From: Actinomycetes bacterium
Lineage (GTDB): Bacteria; Actinomycetota; Actinomycetes; Mycobacteriales; Mycobacteriaceae
Assembly: GCA_023404955.1 (NCBI GenBank)
Contig: JAEXZY010000155.1
Location: forward strand, 1-49,112
Length of the DNA: 49,112 nt
Direction: 5' to 3'
Shown: piece by piece, positions 18,479-27,174 of the stretch
How the letters are laid out: each line of letters starts with the position of its first letter
Position numbering within the stretch: the stretch's first letter is position 1
The notes under the pieces: generated by a model
The model's input: the letters and a program-made list of their open reading frames with translations, nothing else
Database searches by the model: none
What the model was told of the DNA's origin: nothing
Translations under genes and position numbers: made by a program

Positions 18479-21064
18479 CTAGCGCGCGTCGAACTCGCGG
18501 GCGCGTAGCGACCGCTCCACCCCGGCGCGGCCCTCCAGCACCAGACGGCGCAGCGCCGGCGGCACCTCGGGATCGGAGAGGAACCGATCGGCCGCCTCGA
18601 GCGCGTCGGCGCTGATGTCCCACGACGGATACAGCCCGACCACCACGGTCTGGGCCACCTCGCTGGACCGCCGCTCCCACACCCCCGAGATCGCCTCGAA
18701 GTAGCGGTCCCGGAACGGCGCCAGCACCTCACCCTGCCCGAGCCCGGCGAAACCGCCGATGATGGCCCGCGCGGTGATGTTGGCCAGCGTGTCGTCCTCG
18801 ACCACCTGCTGCCACGCCGACTCCTTGACCGCTGCCTGCGGGCGCGCCGCCGCGGCGGCGGCGGCCTGGCGCCGGCCCGCGGCGGTCGGATCGTTCGCGG
18901 CCTCGGCGTCGATCGTCGGGGTCTCGGGTCCGTCGGCGTCGAGGACGCCGGCGCGTGCCAGCGCGGTCACCACCCGCCAGCGCAGGTCGGTGTCCACCAC
19001 CAAGCCCTCGAGGTTCACCGCGGCCGGTTCGTTGTCCAGCAGCGTCTCGAGCACCGCGATGTGGTTGGGTGCGAGCACCGAGGTGCACAGTGCGTTGACG
19101 AACGCGAGCTGGTGGTCCGAGCCGGGCGCCGACTCGCGGGCCAGGTCGAGCAGCGTGTCCCCGAAGGCGGGCCAGCCGTTCTCGGCGGCCCACTGCGGGT
19201 TCGCATACGACGCCAGCGCGGTCTGCGCCTGCAGCACAAGCCGTTGCGCCACACCGACTTCCGATTCGGCGTGCAGGCCGCTCATCACCAGTGCGACGAA
19301 GTCGCGGGCACGCAATTCGGCGTCGCGGGTCATCTCCCACGCCGCGGACCATGCGAGCGTGCGGGGGAGTGGTTCGGCGATGTCGGCGATCCGGGCGAGC
19401 ACGGTCTGAAGGGAGTCGGGGTCCAGCCGCAGCGAGCAGTAGGTGAAGTCGTCGTCGTTGACCAGGATGAGCTTCCCGCGCTTCACGCCGGTCAGGCCGG
19501 GCACCTCGGTCGTCGACCCGTCGACGTCGAGCTCCTCACGGTGCACCCGCACCAACTTGCCCGATGCGTCGTCGTCGTAGATGCCCACCGCGAGCCGGTG
19601 TACGCGGGTCTCCCCGGCGCCCGGCTTGGCACCGCCCTGCTCGATCGCGAACCGGGTGAAGGCGCCGTCGGCGTCGACGTCGAAGTCGGGCCGCAGCGTG
19701 TTCAGGCCGGTCGTCTTCAGCCACTGCTGTCCCCAGCCGGAGAGGTCGCGCCCCGATGACTTCTCGAGCGCGCCCAGCAGATCGCCGAAGGTCGCGTTGC
19801 CGAAGGCGTGATCGCGGAAGTAGTCCCGCAGGCCCGCGAGGAACGCGTCGAGACCGACGTAGGCCACCAACTGCTTGAGCACGCTGGCGCCCTTGGCGTA
19901 GGTGATGCCGTCGAAGTTCACCTCGACGGCGTGCAGGTCGGGGATGTCGGCGGCCACCGGATGCGTCGACGGCAGCTGGTCCTGCCGGTACGCCCACGAC
20001 TTCTCTACGTTCGCGAACGTGGTCCAGGCTTGGTCGTACTCGGTGGCCTCGGCCTGGCACAGCACCGAGGCGAACGTCGCAAAGGACTCGTTGAGCCACA
20101 AGTCATCCCACCACTGCATGGTGACCAGGTCGCCGAACCACATGTGCGCCATCTCGTGCAGCACGGTCTCGGCGCGCCGCTCGTAGGAGTAGCGGGTCAC
20201 CTTGGACCGGAACACGTAGTCCTCGAGGAACGTCACCGCGCCGGCGTTCTCCATGGCGCCGGCGTTGAACTCCGGCACGAACAGCTGGTCGTACTTGCCG
20301 AACGCGTACGGGGTGCCGAAGTTGTTGTGGTAGAAGCCGAATCCCTGCTTGGTCTCGGTGAACAGCCGGTCGGCGTCCATGTACTCGGCCAGCGACTTGC
20401 GGCAGAAGATGCCCAGCGGGATGTCGCCGTGGTCGTCGGTGTACACGTCATCCCAGCGGGCGTAGGGCCCGGCGATCAGCGCCACCAGATAGGTGCTCAT
20501 CCGCGGGGTGGCCTTGAACGTGTGGTTCTTGGCCTTCCCGTCCCATGTGACGTCGGCGGTCGCCCCGTTGGAGATCACCTCCCAGTGCGCGGGCGCGGTG
20601 ACCGTGATGTCGAAGGCGGCCTTGAGGTCGGGCTGGTCGAAGCAGGCGAACATCCGCTTGGCGTCGGCGGTCTCGAACTGCGAGTACAGGTACACCTCGT
20701 CGTCGACGGGGTCGACGAACCGATGCAGTCCCTCGCCGGTGTTGGAGTAGCGGCAGTCCGCGTCGACGACGACGACGTTGCGCTCGGCCAGGCCGGTGAG
20801 CGGGATGCCCGTCGACTCGTCGTACCCGGACACATCGATCTCGGTGCCGTTGAGCGTGGCGCTGCGGATCGAATCCGCGGCGAGGTCGAGATAGGTGTCG
20901 GCGCCGGCGGTGGCGTCGAATTCGACGGTCGTCACCGAGCGGAAGGTTTTAGCGCTGGGGGAGCCCTCGCCGTCGGTCAGATCGAGGGCGACGCGATAGC
21001 TGTCGACCGTGATCAGGGCAGCGCGTTCGGCAGCTTGGTCGCGCGTCAGATTAGGAAGGGCCAC
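18479..21064 (-). CDS. pepN: Aminopeptidase N (M1 family zinc metallopeptidase)
   Basis: This 861-residue M1 aminopeptidase removes N-terminal residues from peptides in the cytosol, including fragments made by proteasome or Clp. Visible motifs are the substrate-binding GAMEN (FNAGAMENAG), zinc-binding HEMAH with the downstream NESFA glutamate, and the C-terminal ERAP1-like helical domain. Sequence and length match the mycobacterial PepN closely. The frame extends to 21136, but the GTG at 21064 gives MALPNLTRDQAAERAALITV, the family N-terminus. It is divergent from the CPWC protein gene, sharing a 92-bp promoter gap. Confidence 0.96.
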   Translation of the reverse strand: MALPNLTRDQAAERAALITVDSYRVALDLTDGEGSPSAKTFRSVTTVEFDATAGADTYLDLAADSIRSATLNGTEIDVSGYDESTGIPLTGLAERNVVVVDADCRYSNTGEGLHRFVDPVDDEVYLYSQFETADAKRMFACFDQPDLKAAFDITVTAPAHWEVISNGATADVTWDGKAKNHTFKATPRMSTYLVALIAGPYARWDDVYTDDHGDIPLGIFCRKSLAEYMDADRLFTETKQGFGFYHNNFGTPYAFGKYDQLFVPEFNAGAMENAGAVTFLEDYVFRSKVTRYSYERRAETVLHEMAHMWFGDLVTMQWWDDLWLNESFATFASVLCQAEATEYDQAWTTFANVEKSWAYRQDQLPSTHPVAADIPDLHAVEVNFDGITYAKGASVLKQLVAYVGLDAFLAGLRDYFRDHAFGNATFGDLLGALEKSSGRDLSGWGQQWLKTTGLNTLRPDFDVDADGAFTRFAIEQGGAKPGAGETRVHRLAVGIYDDDASGKLVRVHREELDVDGSTTEVPGLTGVKRGKLILVNDDDFTYCSLRLDPDSLQTVLARIADIAEPLPRTLAWSAAWEMTRDAELRARDFVALVMSGLHAESEVGVAQRLVLQAQTALASYANPQWAAENGWPAFGDTLLDLARESAPGSDHQLAFVNALCTSVLAPNHIAVLETLLDNEPAAVNLEGLVVDTDLRWRVVTALARAGVLDADGPETPTIDAEAANDPTAAGRRQAAAAAAARPQAAVKESAWQQVVEDDTLANITARAIIGGFAGLGQGEVLAPFRDRYFEAISGVWERRSSEVAQTVVVGLYPSWDISADALEAADRFLSDPEVPPALRRLVLEGRAGVERSLRAREFDAR

Positions 21065-21156
21065 GCTCGTCAACACTAGTCTCAACCCGGGAAGACACGA
21101 CGGCCGTCGGTGGTTGACGCAGGCGACGACTGTCACCGACTCGAAGAGGAGACCTC

Positions 21157-21765
21157 ATGGCCGAGAAGTCCCGCGCCGATTTCTGGTTCGACCCGCTGTG
21201 CCCGTGGTGTTGGATCACCTCGCGATGGATCCTCGAAGTGGAGAAGGTCCGCGACATCGACGTCAACTTCCACGTGATGAGCCTCGCGGTGCTCAACGAG
21301 GGCAGGGATCTGCCCGAGGAGTACCAGGAGATGATGAAGAAGGCCTGGGGGCCGGTCCGCGTCGCGATCGCCGCCGAGCAGGCCCACGGCGCCGACGTGC
21401 TGGGCCCGCTCTACACGGCGATGGGCACCCGCATCCACAACCAGGACAACAAAGACTTCTCTCGGGTGATCGCGGAGTCGCTCGCCGAGGTGGGATTGCC
21501 TGCCGAACTCGCCGAGGCCGCGGACTCCGACGCCCACGACGAGGCGCTGCGCAAGAGCCACCACGAGGGTATGGACGCCGTCGGTGACGACGTCGGCACG
21601 CCGACCATCCACGTCAACGGGGTGGCGTTCTTCGGCCCGGTCCTGTCGAAGATTCCGCGCGGTGAAGAGGCCGGCAAGCTGTGGGACGCTTCGGTGACGT
21701 TCGCGTCCTACCCGCACTTCTGGGAACTCAAGCGCTCGCGCACCGAGTCGCCGTCCTTCGACTGA
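21157..21765 (+). CDS. Mycothiol-dependent DsbA-like thiol-disulfide oxidoreductase (Rv2466c type)
   Basis: This 202-residue cytosolic DsbA-fold protein has the active site C15-P-W-C18 (DPLCPWCW) and the conserved cis-proline region (DVGTPTIHVNG). It is almost collinear with M. tuberculosis Rv2466c, a mycothiol-dependent reductase known for activating a thienopyrimidine prodrug and for oxidative-stress defence. No signal peptide is seen. The ATG has an AGAGGAGA ribosome-binding site upstream. It is divergent from pepN. In other mycobacteria rpiB follows directly; here three nucleobase genes lie in between. Confidence 0.94.
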   Translation: MAEKSRADFWFDPLCPWCWITSRWILEVEKVRDIDVNFHVMSLAVLNEGRDLPEEYQEMMKKAWGPVRVAIAAEQAHGADVLGPLYTAMGTRIHNQDNKDFSRVIAESLAEVGLPAELAEAADSDAHDEALRKSHHEGMDAVGDDVGTPTIHVNGVAFFGPVLSKIPRGEEAGKLWDASVTFASYPHFWELKRSRTESPSFD

Positions 21766-21831
21766 CTCCTGTTTGTTACCAGCAGGTTGCCTCCGGTTGC
21801 GGGGTGACGACGGCGCCCCCACCGTAGATCG

Positions 21832-23217
21832 GTGACAGTCACCGAACGCAGCACTGACGGCTCCTACCGGGACCGCGTGGTCGCCGTCGAACCGGGCGGC
21901 ACGGAGTACATCGCCGAAGCCGACCGGCACGGGAAGCCGAGCCAACTGTTCTGGACGTGGACGTCGCCGAACCTGGAGTTCGCGACGATCTTCGTCGGGA
22001 TGCTCGCGGTGCTCGCGTTCGGGATGACGTTCTGGCAGGCGGTTGCCGGCATCGTGCTGGGCACCGGCCTGGGTGCGATCGCGCACTACTTCCTGTCGGC
22101 GCGCGGTCCGCTGCACGGTGTGCCGCAGATGGTGCTGGGGCGCTTGGCGTTCGGCTTCAAGGGCAACGCGGTGCCCTCGGTGTTGATGTCGGTCACCGCG
22201 GGCGTGGGCTGGTTCGCGACCAACAGCGTCAGCGGGGCGTTCGCGCTGTCCACGCTGTTCGGCATCGGGCCGCTGCTGGGTCTGGTGATCATCGTGGCGG
22301 CTCAGACGGCGTTGGCGTTCTTCGGTCACAACCTGGTGCAGGCGTTCGAGCGGTATTCGTTCCCAGTACTCGCGGTGGTTTTCCTGGCGGCCTCGGTGGC
22401 GATCTTCATGCATGCTGACATCGGGAACGCGGCACCGGCCGCCGACGGAGTGGGCGGACTGGGCGGGTTCCTGCTCACGGTCGGCACGTCGTTCGGTTAC
22501 GCGGCCGGCTGGACGCCCTACGCCGCGGACTTCACCCGGTATCTGCCGGCGACGGTGTCGGGCCCACGAACCGGATTCTCCGCCGCGGCAGGGCTTTTCA
22601 CGGCGTGCGTCGTTCTCGAGGTGGTGGGCGCGGCGTCGGTGACGACGGGGGAGGCCTCGTTGGCGGACCCGACCGGATCGTTCACCGCCGAGTTGGCGTC
22701 ACCGCTGGCCAAGGCCACGCTGTTGGCGATCGCCGTCGGCGCGATCGCGGCCAATGCGATCAACGTCTACTCCGGTGCGATGGCGTTCGTCTCGACCGGC
22801 ATCACCCTGCCTGCCCACGTGGCCCGGGCGCTGGTGACGGTGTTCTTCGGCGTCGCGGGATTCCTCGTCGCGTGGTGGGCGCTGCCCGACGCGGCGCACA
22901 GTTACGAGGCGTTCCTGCTGATCATCGCCTACTGGGTGGGTCCGTGGCTCGGTGTGGTGTTCGCCGACCAGTACCTGCGCCGCGGACGGCCTGTCGCGCA
23001 CCTGTTGTACGACCGGTCCTATGCGAACTGGGGCGGGCTCGCGGCGTTCCTGATCGGCCTCGTGGTGTCGGTGGTGCTGTTCGCCAACCAGGAGAAGCTC
23101 GTCGGCGTGGTGGCCTCGGCCGTACCGCAACTGGGTGACATCACGTTCTTCGTCGGTTTCGTGCTCGCCGGGGCCGCATACTGGGTGCTGTGCCGACCAG
23201 CGATCACCAAGCAATGA
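21832..23217 (+). CDS. NCS1-family nucleobase:cation symporter (cytosine permease-like)
   Basis: This 461-residue membrane protein has about 12 hydrophobic segments and the NCS1 hallmarks: an N-terminal FWTWTSPNLEFATIFVGM stretch, GVGWFATNS, a GYAAGWTPYAADFTRYLP block and AANAINVYSGAMAF. NCS1 carriers import cytosine, uracil, purines, allantoin or hydantoins with H+ or Na+. The start is GTG at 21832. The stop overlaps the start of the cytosine deaminase gene (ATGA), and that gene overlaps the oxygenase gene, so this is the first gene of a tight three-gene operon. The partner deaminase makes cytosine or 5-methylcytosine the most likely substrate, but this is inference. Confidence 0.9.
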   Translation: MTVTERSTDGSYRDRVVAVEPGGTEYIAEADRHGKPSQLFWTWTSPNLEFATIFVGMLAVLAFGMTFWQAVAGIVLGTGLGAIAHYFLSARGPLHGVPQMVLGRLAFGFKGNAVPSVLMSVTAGVGWFATNSVSGAFALSTLFGIGPLLGLVIIVAAQTALAFFGHNLVQAFERYSFPVLAVVFLAASVAIFMHADIGNAAPAADGVGGLGGFLLTVGTSFGYAAGWTPYAADFTRYLPATVSGPRTGFSAAAGLFTACVVLEVVGAASVTTGEASLADPTGSFTAELASPLAKATLLAIAVGAIAANAINVYSGAMAFVSTGITLPAHVARALVTVFFGVAGFLVAWWALPDAAHSYEAFLLIIAYWVGPWLGVVFADQYLRRGRPVAHLLYDRSYANWGGLAAFLIGLVVSVVLFANQEKLVGVVASAVPQLGDITFFVGFVLAGAAYWVLCRPAITKQ

Positions 23218-23657
23218 CATCTGTCCAGGACATGCTCGACGTGGCGGTCGAGGAGGCGCGAAAAGGACTGGCAGAAGGCGGTATACCCATCGGTGCCGCC
23301 CTGTTCGCCGCCGACGGGACCTTGCTGGGCAGCGGCCACAACCAGCGGGTGCAGCGTGACGATCCATCGATCCACGCCGAGACCGACGCGTTCCGTAACG
23401 CGGGCCGCCAACGTGGATACGCCTCGACCACCATGGTGACCACGCTGTCGCCGTGCTGGTACTGCAGCGGACTGGTACGCCAGTTCAACATCGGTGCCGT
23501 GGTGATCGGGGAGAGCACGACTTTCACCGGTGGGCACGACTGGCTGGCCGAACATGGCGTGCAGGTCACCGTGCTCGACGACGACCGGTGCGTGGCGATG
23601 ATGACGGACTTCATCGCAGCGCATCCTGAACTGTGGGCGGAGGACATCGGAGAGTGA
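23214..23657 (+). CDS. Cytosine deaminase, yeast (FCY1) type
   Basis: This 147-residue zinc deaminase of the CDA fold has the motif H54-A-E56 and P80-C81-x2-C84, giving zinc ligands H54, C81 and C84 and the proton-shuttling E56. The C-terminus DDDRCVAMMTDFIAAHPELW-EDIGE closely follows the yeast cytosine deaminase tail (as I recall it), which closes over the base, so it is nearer to FCY1 than to tRNA adenosine deaminase or guanine deaminase. The predicted reaction is cytosine to uracil, and possibly 5-methylcytosine to thymine, which the yeast enzyme also performs. The ATG overlaps the permease stop (ATGA), and the stop overlaps the oxygenase start (GTGA). There is no RNA-binding domain. Confidence 0.88.
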   Translation: MTSVQDMLDVAVEEARKGLAEGGIPIGAALFAADGTLLGSGHNQRVQRDDPSIHAETDAFRNAGRQRGYASTTMVTTLSPCWYCSGLVRQFNIGAVVIGESTTFTGGHDWLAEHGVQVTVLDDDRCVAMMTDFIAAHPELWAEDIGE

Positions 23658-24613
23658 GTGTGATTGCGAGCATCGACCTTTCGCTGTGGCGGCAGGGCGG
23701 TGCGGCGGCCGAGGCAGTGGCCAGAGACGTGGACGAGGGCCTGCAGCGGGCGGGCTTCATCCTGGTGACGGGACACGGCGTCGACGCCACGCTGGCCGCC
23801 GACGTGCGTGCCGCAGCCCGCGAGTTCTTCGCGTTGCCCGCGCCGGTCAAGGGCCGCTACGCGGTCCCGGTCGGCGGGCACGGGTGGATCGGCCCGGGTG
23901 CGGAGGCCAACGGCTACGCCGAGGGCACCGAGACCCCGCCCGACCTGAAGGAGAGCTTCAGCCTGGGGGCCGAGACCGCCACCGGCGATCCTGCCGTCGA
24001 CCGAATCTGGTTCGCGCCCAACGTGTGGCCGTCCGAGGTTCCTGCACTGCAGCGGTTGGTCGACGAGTACACCGCGCAGATGCGTCGCGTCGCCGACGAT
24101 CTGCTGGCGCTGTTCGCGCATGCACTCCGGTTGCCCGTCAACCCTTTTGCCGACCTCGCGAGCGCCCCGACGTGGACGATGAACATCAACCACTACCCGC
24201 CGGTGAGCGTCGTCGGAGAGCCCGAGCCGGGGCAGTTCCGCATCGGCCCGCACACCGATTTCGGCACCGTGACGATCCTCGATCGCGAACCGGGCGCCGG
24301 TGGCCTGCAGGTGTACAGCGAGCTGGCCGGTTGGGAGGACGCGCCGTATGACCCGGCAGCATTGACGGTCAACATCGGCGATCTGCTCGAGTACTGGAGC
24401 GGTCGACGGTGGCCGTCGGGCCGGCATCGGGTCCTGCCGCCGCAGCCACATGCTCCCGAAGAGGATCTTGTGTCGCTCATCTACTTCTACGAAGCCAACC
24501 ACGACGCCGTCGTGACGCCGCTCGCACCGCCCGTCGGTCGGGTGGCGGGGCTGACCCCGGTGACGACGTCGGATTTCATCAAGGAACGCCTCGACGCCAT
24601 CACCATCGGCTGA
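23654..24613 (+). CDS. 2-Oxoglutarate/Fe(II)-dependent oxygenase, isopenicillin-N-synthase-like family
   Basis: This 319-residue double-stranded beta-helix oxygenase has an N-terminal DIOX_N-like part (GFILVTGHGVD near 34-44) and a catalytic core with Fe(II) ligands H200-x-D202 (GPHTDFGT) and H258 (GRHRV). The family's usual RxS motif, whose Arg binds the 2-oxoglutarate carboxylate, reads LVS at 272-274, so the Arg is missing; another residue may substitute, or the co-substrate may differ. The GTG start overlaps the deaminase stop. The family includes fungal thymine 7-hydroxylase, and together with the permease and deaminase a free pyrimidine base is a plausible substrate. That substrate call is inference; other small-molecule hydroxylations remain possible. 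Confidence 0.85.
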   Translation: MSVIASIDLSLWRQGGAAAEAVARDVDEGLQRAGFILVTGHGVDATLAADVRAAAREFFALPAPVKGRYAVPVGGHGWIGPGAEANGYAEGTETPPDLKESFSLGAETATGDPAVDRIWFAPNVWPSEVPALQRLVDEYTAQMRRVADDLLALFAHALRLPVNPFADLASAPTWTMNINHYPPVSVVGEPEPGQFRIGPHTDFGTVTILDREPGAGGLQVYSELAGWEDAPYDPAALTVNIGDLLEYWSGRRWPSGRHRVLPPQPHAPEEDLVSLIYFYEANHDAVVTPLAPPVGRVAGLTPVTTSDFIKERLDAITIG

Positions 24614-24615
24614 GC

Positions 24616-24621
24616 TACCGT
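24616..24621 (+). promoter_or_regulatory. Candidate -10 element for a leaderless rpiB transcript
   Basis: TACCGT matches TANNNT and ends 7 nt before the rpiB ATG at 24629. No ribosome-binding site is visible. If real, rpiB has its own promoter separate from the upstream nucleobase operon. Confidence 0.35.
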
Positions 24622-24628
24622 ATCGGCC

Positions 24629-25102
<474 letters not shown>

Positions 25103-25167
25103 GCATCAACCGGCGTGAAGGTGCCGATGTCGCCGCAGGCATCACTGACCGGCCCGTCACTGCCCGG

Positions 25168-26328
25168 TTGACCGGCCTGCGGCTCGGGGTCGACAGCACC
25201 GTCGACGTGGCCGATGCCGTCTCGGCTCTGCGTGAGGCCGGCGCGACTGTGGTGGACACGACCGACGTCGACCAGTTCGCCGCTGTGGCAGCCGGAGACG
25301 CCGACATCGCGATCGTCACGACGGCCGTCCAGGGCGCCGTCGGGATCACGCCGACCGTCGGCGTGATCGGCACAGGAGAGACCGCCGCCGGTGACTTCGC
25401 CTCCGACGTAACGCTTCTCGCGTCGACAGTGGATCTCGCCGATGCTGCGATGGCGGTTCTGGCCGCAGGTGCTCGTTCGCGGCCGTGGCCCGCGGACACT
25501 CGGCTCGCCGCACCGCCGACGCCGGTCGTCGCGATCCCCGATGAGTTGCCGCACCTCGACCAGCAGTCGCGTGCTGATTTCGACGCTGCCGTCGACGCAT
25601 TCATGCGTACCGGCGTGCGCATCATCACCGTCGCGATCGCACCGTTCCTGGCGGCCGCAGACGTGCCGCGGGTGGGGACGCAGGCCGTGGCCCCGATGAA
25701 CGTGATGGGCGAGGCCGACGCCCTGTTGTTGCCGACGGCGACCGTGCATCTCGAGACCTACACCAGTTTCGACATGTGCGGGGTCGCCGTTCCGGCGCGC
25801 ACCGCCGGCGAGGCGCAGTTCGGCGTCACGGTGTTGGCCCGTGCGTTCGACGACGCCGTTGCCCTCGACATCGCCGCGCGCCTGGCCGCCGACCCGGCAC
25901 CGACGCACGCCTGGCCTCTGGCCGCCGCTGAGTACACCGAGCTCGTGGTGTTCGGTGCTCATCTGCGCGGCGGCCCGCTCGCGCATCAACTCACCGACCG
26001 CGGAGCACGGTTCGCCGGCGAGATCACGACCGCGCCCCGGTACCGGATGACGGCGTTGCCGACTGTTCCGCCCAAACCCGGAGTCACGCGAGTTGCCGAC
26101 GGCGCCGGCGGCGCGGCTCTGACCGGACACCGCTGGCTGATGTCGCCCGCAGCGCTGGGTCGGTTCCTGGCCGAGCTGCCCGCCCCGATGCAACTCGGCA
26201 AGGTCGAATTCGCCGACGGAACCTGGCGGACGGCATTCGGATGTGACGGATCGGTCGAAGGTGTCGACGTCAGTCATTACGGCAGCTGGCCGGCCGCACT
26301 GGCAGCCGGTGCCGTACCGCAGACTTGA
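25168..26328 (+). CDS. Allophanate-hydrolase-like protein lacking the amidase catalytic core
   Basis: About 386 residues if started at the TTG at 25168. The start is unsure: the frame is open back to a GTG at 25012 inside rpiB, and no good ribosome-binding site is seen. The C-terminal ~130 residues (VVFGAHLRGGPLAHQLTDRGARF ... GKVEFADGTW) match the C-terminal domain of allophanate hydrolase (AtzF type). The preceding part matches the end of the amidase domain (ALLLPTATVHLETYTSFDMCGVAVPA). The GGSSGG amidase signature and the Ser-Ser-Lys triad are absent; in their place is a short alpha/beta segment rich in Asp and Ala. It is therefore probably not an amidase. It may be a regulatory or binding paralogue, or a decayed allophanate hydrolase; the clean reading frame argues for function. 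Confidence 0.75.
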   Translation: MTGLRLGVDSTVDVADAVSALREAGATVVDTTDVDQFAAVAAGDADIAIVTTAVQGAVGITPTVGVIGTGETAAGDFASDVTLLASTVDLADAAMAVLAAGARSRPWPADTRLAAPPTPVVAIPDELPHLDQQSRADFDAAVDAFMRTGVRIITVAIAPFLAAADVPRVGTQAVAPMNVMGEADALLLPTATVHLETYTSFDMCGVAVPARTAGEAQFGVTVLARAFDDAVALDIAARLAADPAPTHAWPLAAAEYTELVVFGAHLRGGPLAHQLTDRGARFAGEITTAPRYRMTALPTVPPKPGVTRVADGAGGAALTGHRWLMSPAALGRFLAELPAPMQLGKVEFADGTWRTAFGCDGSVEGVDVSHYGSWPAALAAGAVPQT

Positions 26329-26331
26329 GGG

Positions 26332-27132
26332 ATGCCCGAAGGTCACACCATTCACCGCCTGGCGCGGCAGCACCAGCGGATGTTCAAGGGTCAGCGCGTC
26401 GCGGTGAGCAGCCCGCAGGGTCGGTTCATCGAAGGCGCCGACGCGGTCAACGGCAAGGTCTTCACCAAGGCCAGCGCCTACGGCAAGCACCTGTTCCACC
26501 ACTACGACGGCGGCCGTATCGTGCACGTGCACCTCGGTCTGTACGGCAAGTTCGGTGTGTTCGATGCCACCGACGGTGTGCCCGACCCGGTCGGCCAGGT
26601 GCGGATGCGCATCGTCGGCACCCAGAAAGGCGCCGATCTGCGCGGGCCCACGGCATGCGAGGTGGTGACCGAAGCCGAAGTCTCGGAGATCCTCGCCCGG
26701 CTGGGCCCCGACCCGTTGCGCAAGGATGCCGACCCGAGTACGGCGTGGACGCGAATCCACAAGTCGCGCAGAGTGATCGGCGCACTACTGATGGACCAGT
26801 CGGTACTCGCCGGCGTCGGCAACGTCTACCGCAACGAACTGCTCTATCGTCACCGCATCGATCCGCACCGCCCGGGCACCAAAGTCGGCGAAGACGAGTT
26901 CGGCGACGCATGGACCGACCTCGTCGAGTTGATGAACGTCGGGGTGCGCAAAGGTCGCATCATCACCATCCGGCCCGAAGACGACCACGGCCTGCCCTCC
27001 TACGGGCCCCGCCGCCCGCGCACCTATGTCTACCGCCGCGCGGGTGACCCGTGCCGGATATGCGGCACAGCGATCCGCACCGAGGTGCTCGAAGGGCGCA
27101 ACCTGTTCTGGTGCCCCACCTGCCAAACCTGA
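26332..27132 (+). CDS. nei: Fpg/Nei-family DNA glycosylase/AP lyase (Nei1 type)
   Basis: This 266-residue base-excision-repair enzyme has the PEGHTIH N-terminus, in which Pro2 is the Schiff-base nucleophile and Glu3 is catalytic, and a helix-two-turn-helix region (DQSVLAGVGNVYRNELLY). A C-terminal zinc finger follows (CRIC ... CPTC). The PEGHTIH form is that of endonuclease VIII (Nei), which removes oxidised pyrimidines and cleaves the strand by beta/delta elimination. It begins 4 bp after the allophanate-hydrolase-like gene, with TGAGGG upstream of the ATG. In other mycobacteria it follows rpiB. Confidence 0.94.
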   Translation: MPEGHTIHRLARQHQRMFKGQRVAVSSPQGRFIEGADAVNGKVFTKASAYGKHLFHHYDGGRIVHVHLGLYGKFGVFDATDGVPDPVGQVRMRIVGTQKGADLRGPTACEVVTEAEVSEILARLGPDPLRKDADPSTAWTRIHKSRRVIGALLMDQSVLAGVGNVYRNELLYRHRIDPHRPGTKVGEDEFGDAWTDLVELMNVGVRKGRIITIRPEDDHGLPSYGPRRPRTYVYRRAGDPCRICGTAIRTEVLEGRNLFWCPTCQT

Positions 27133-27174
27133 CTCCAGCGGGCGCCCTGCACGCGAAGCCGGGAGAATCACCGG

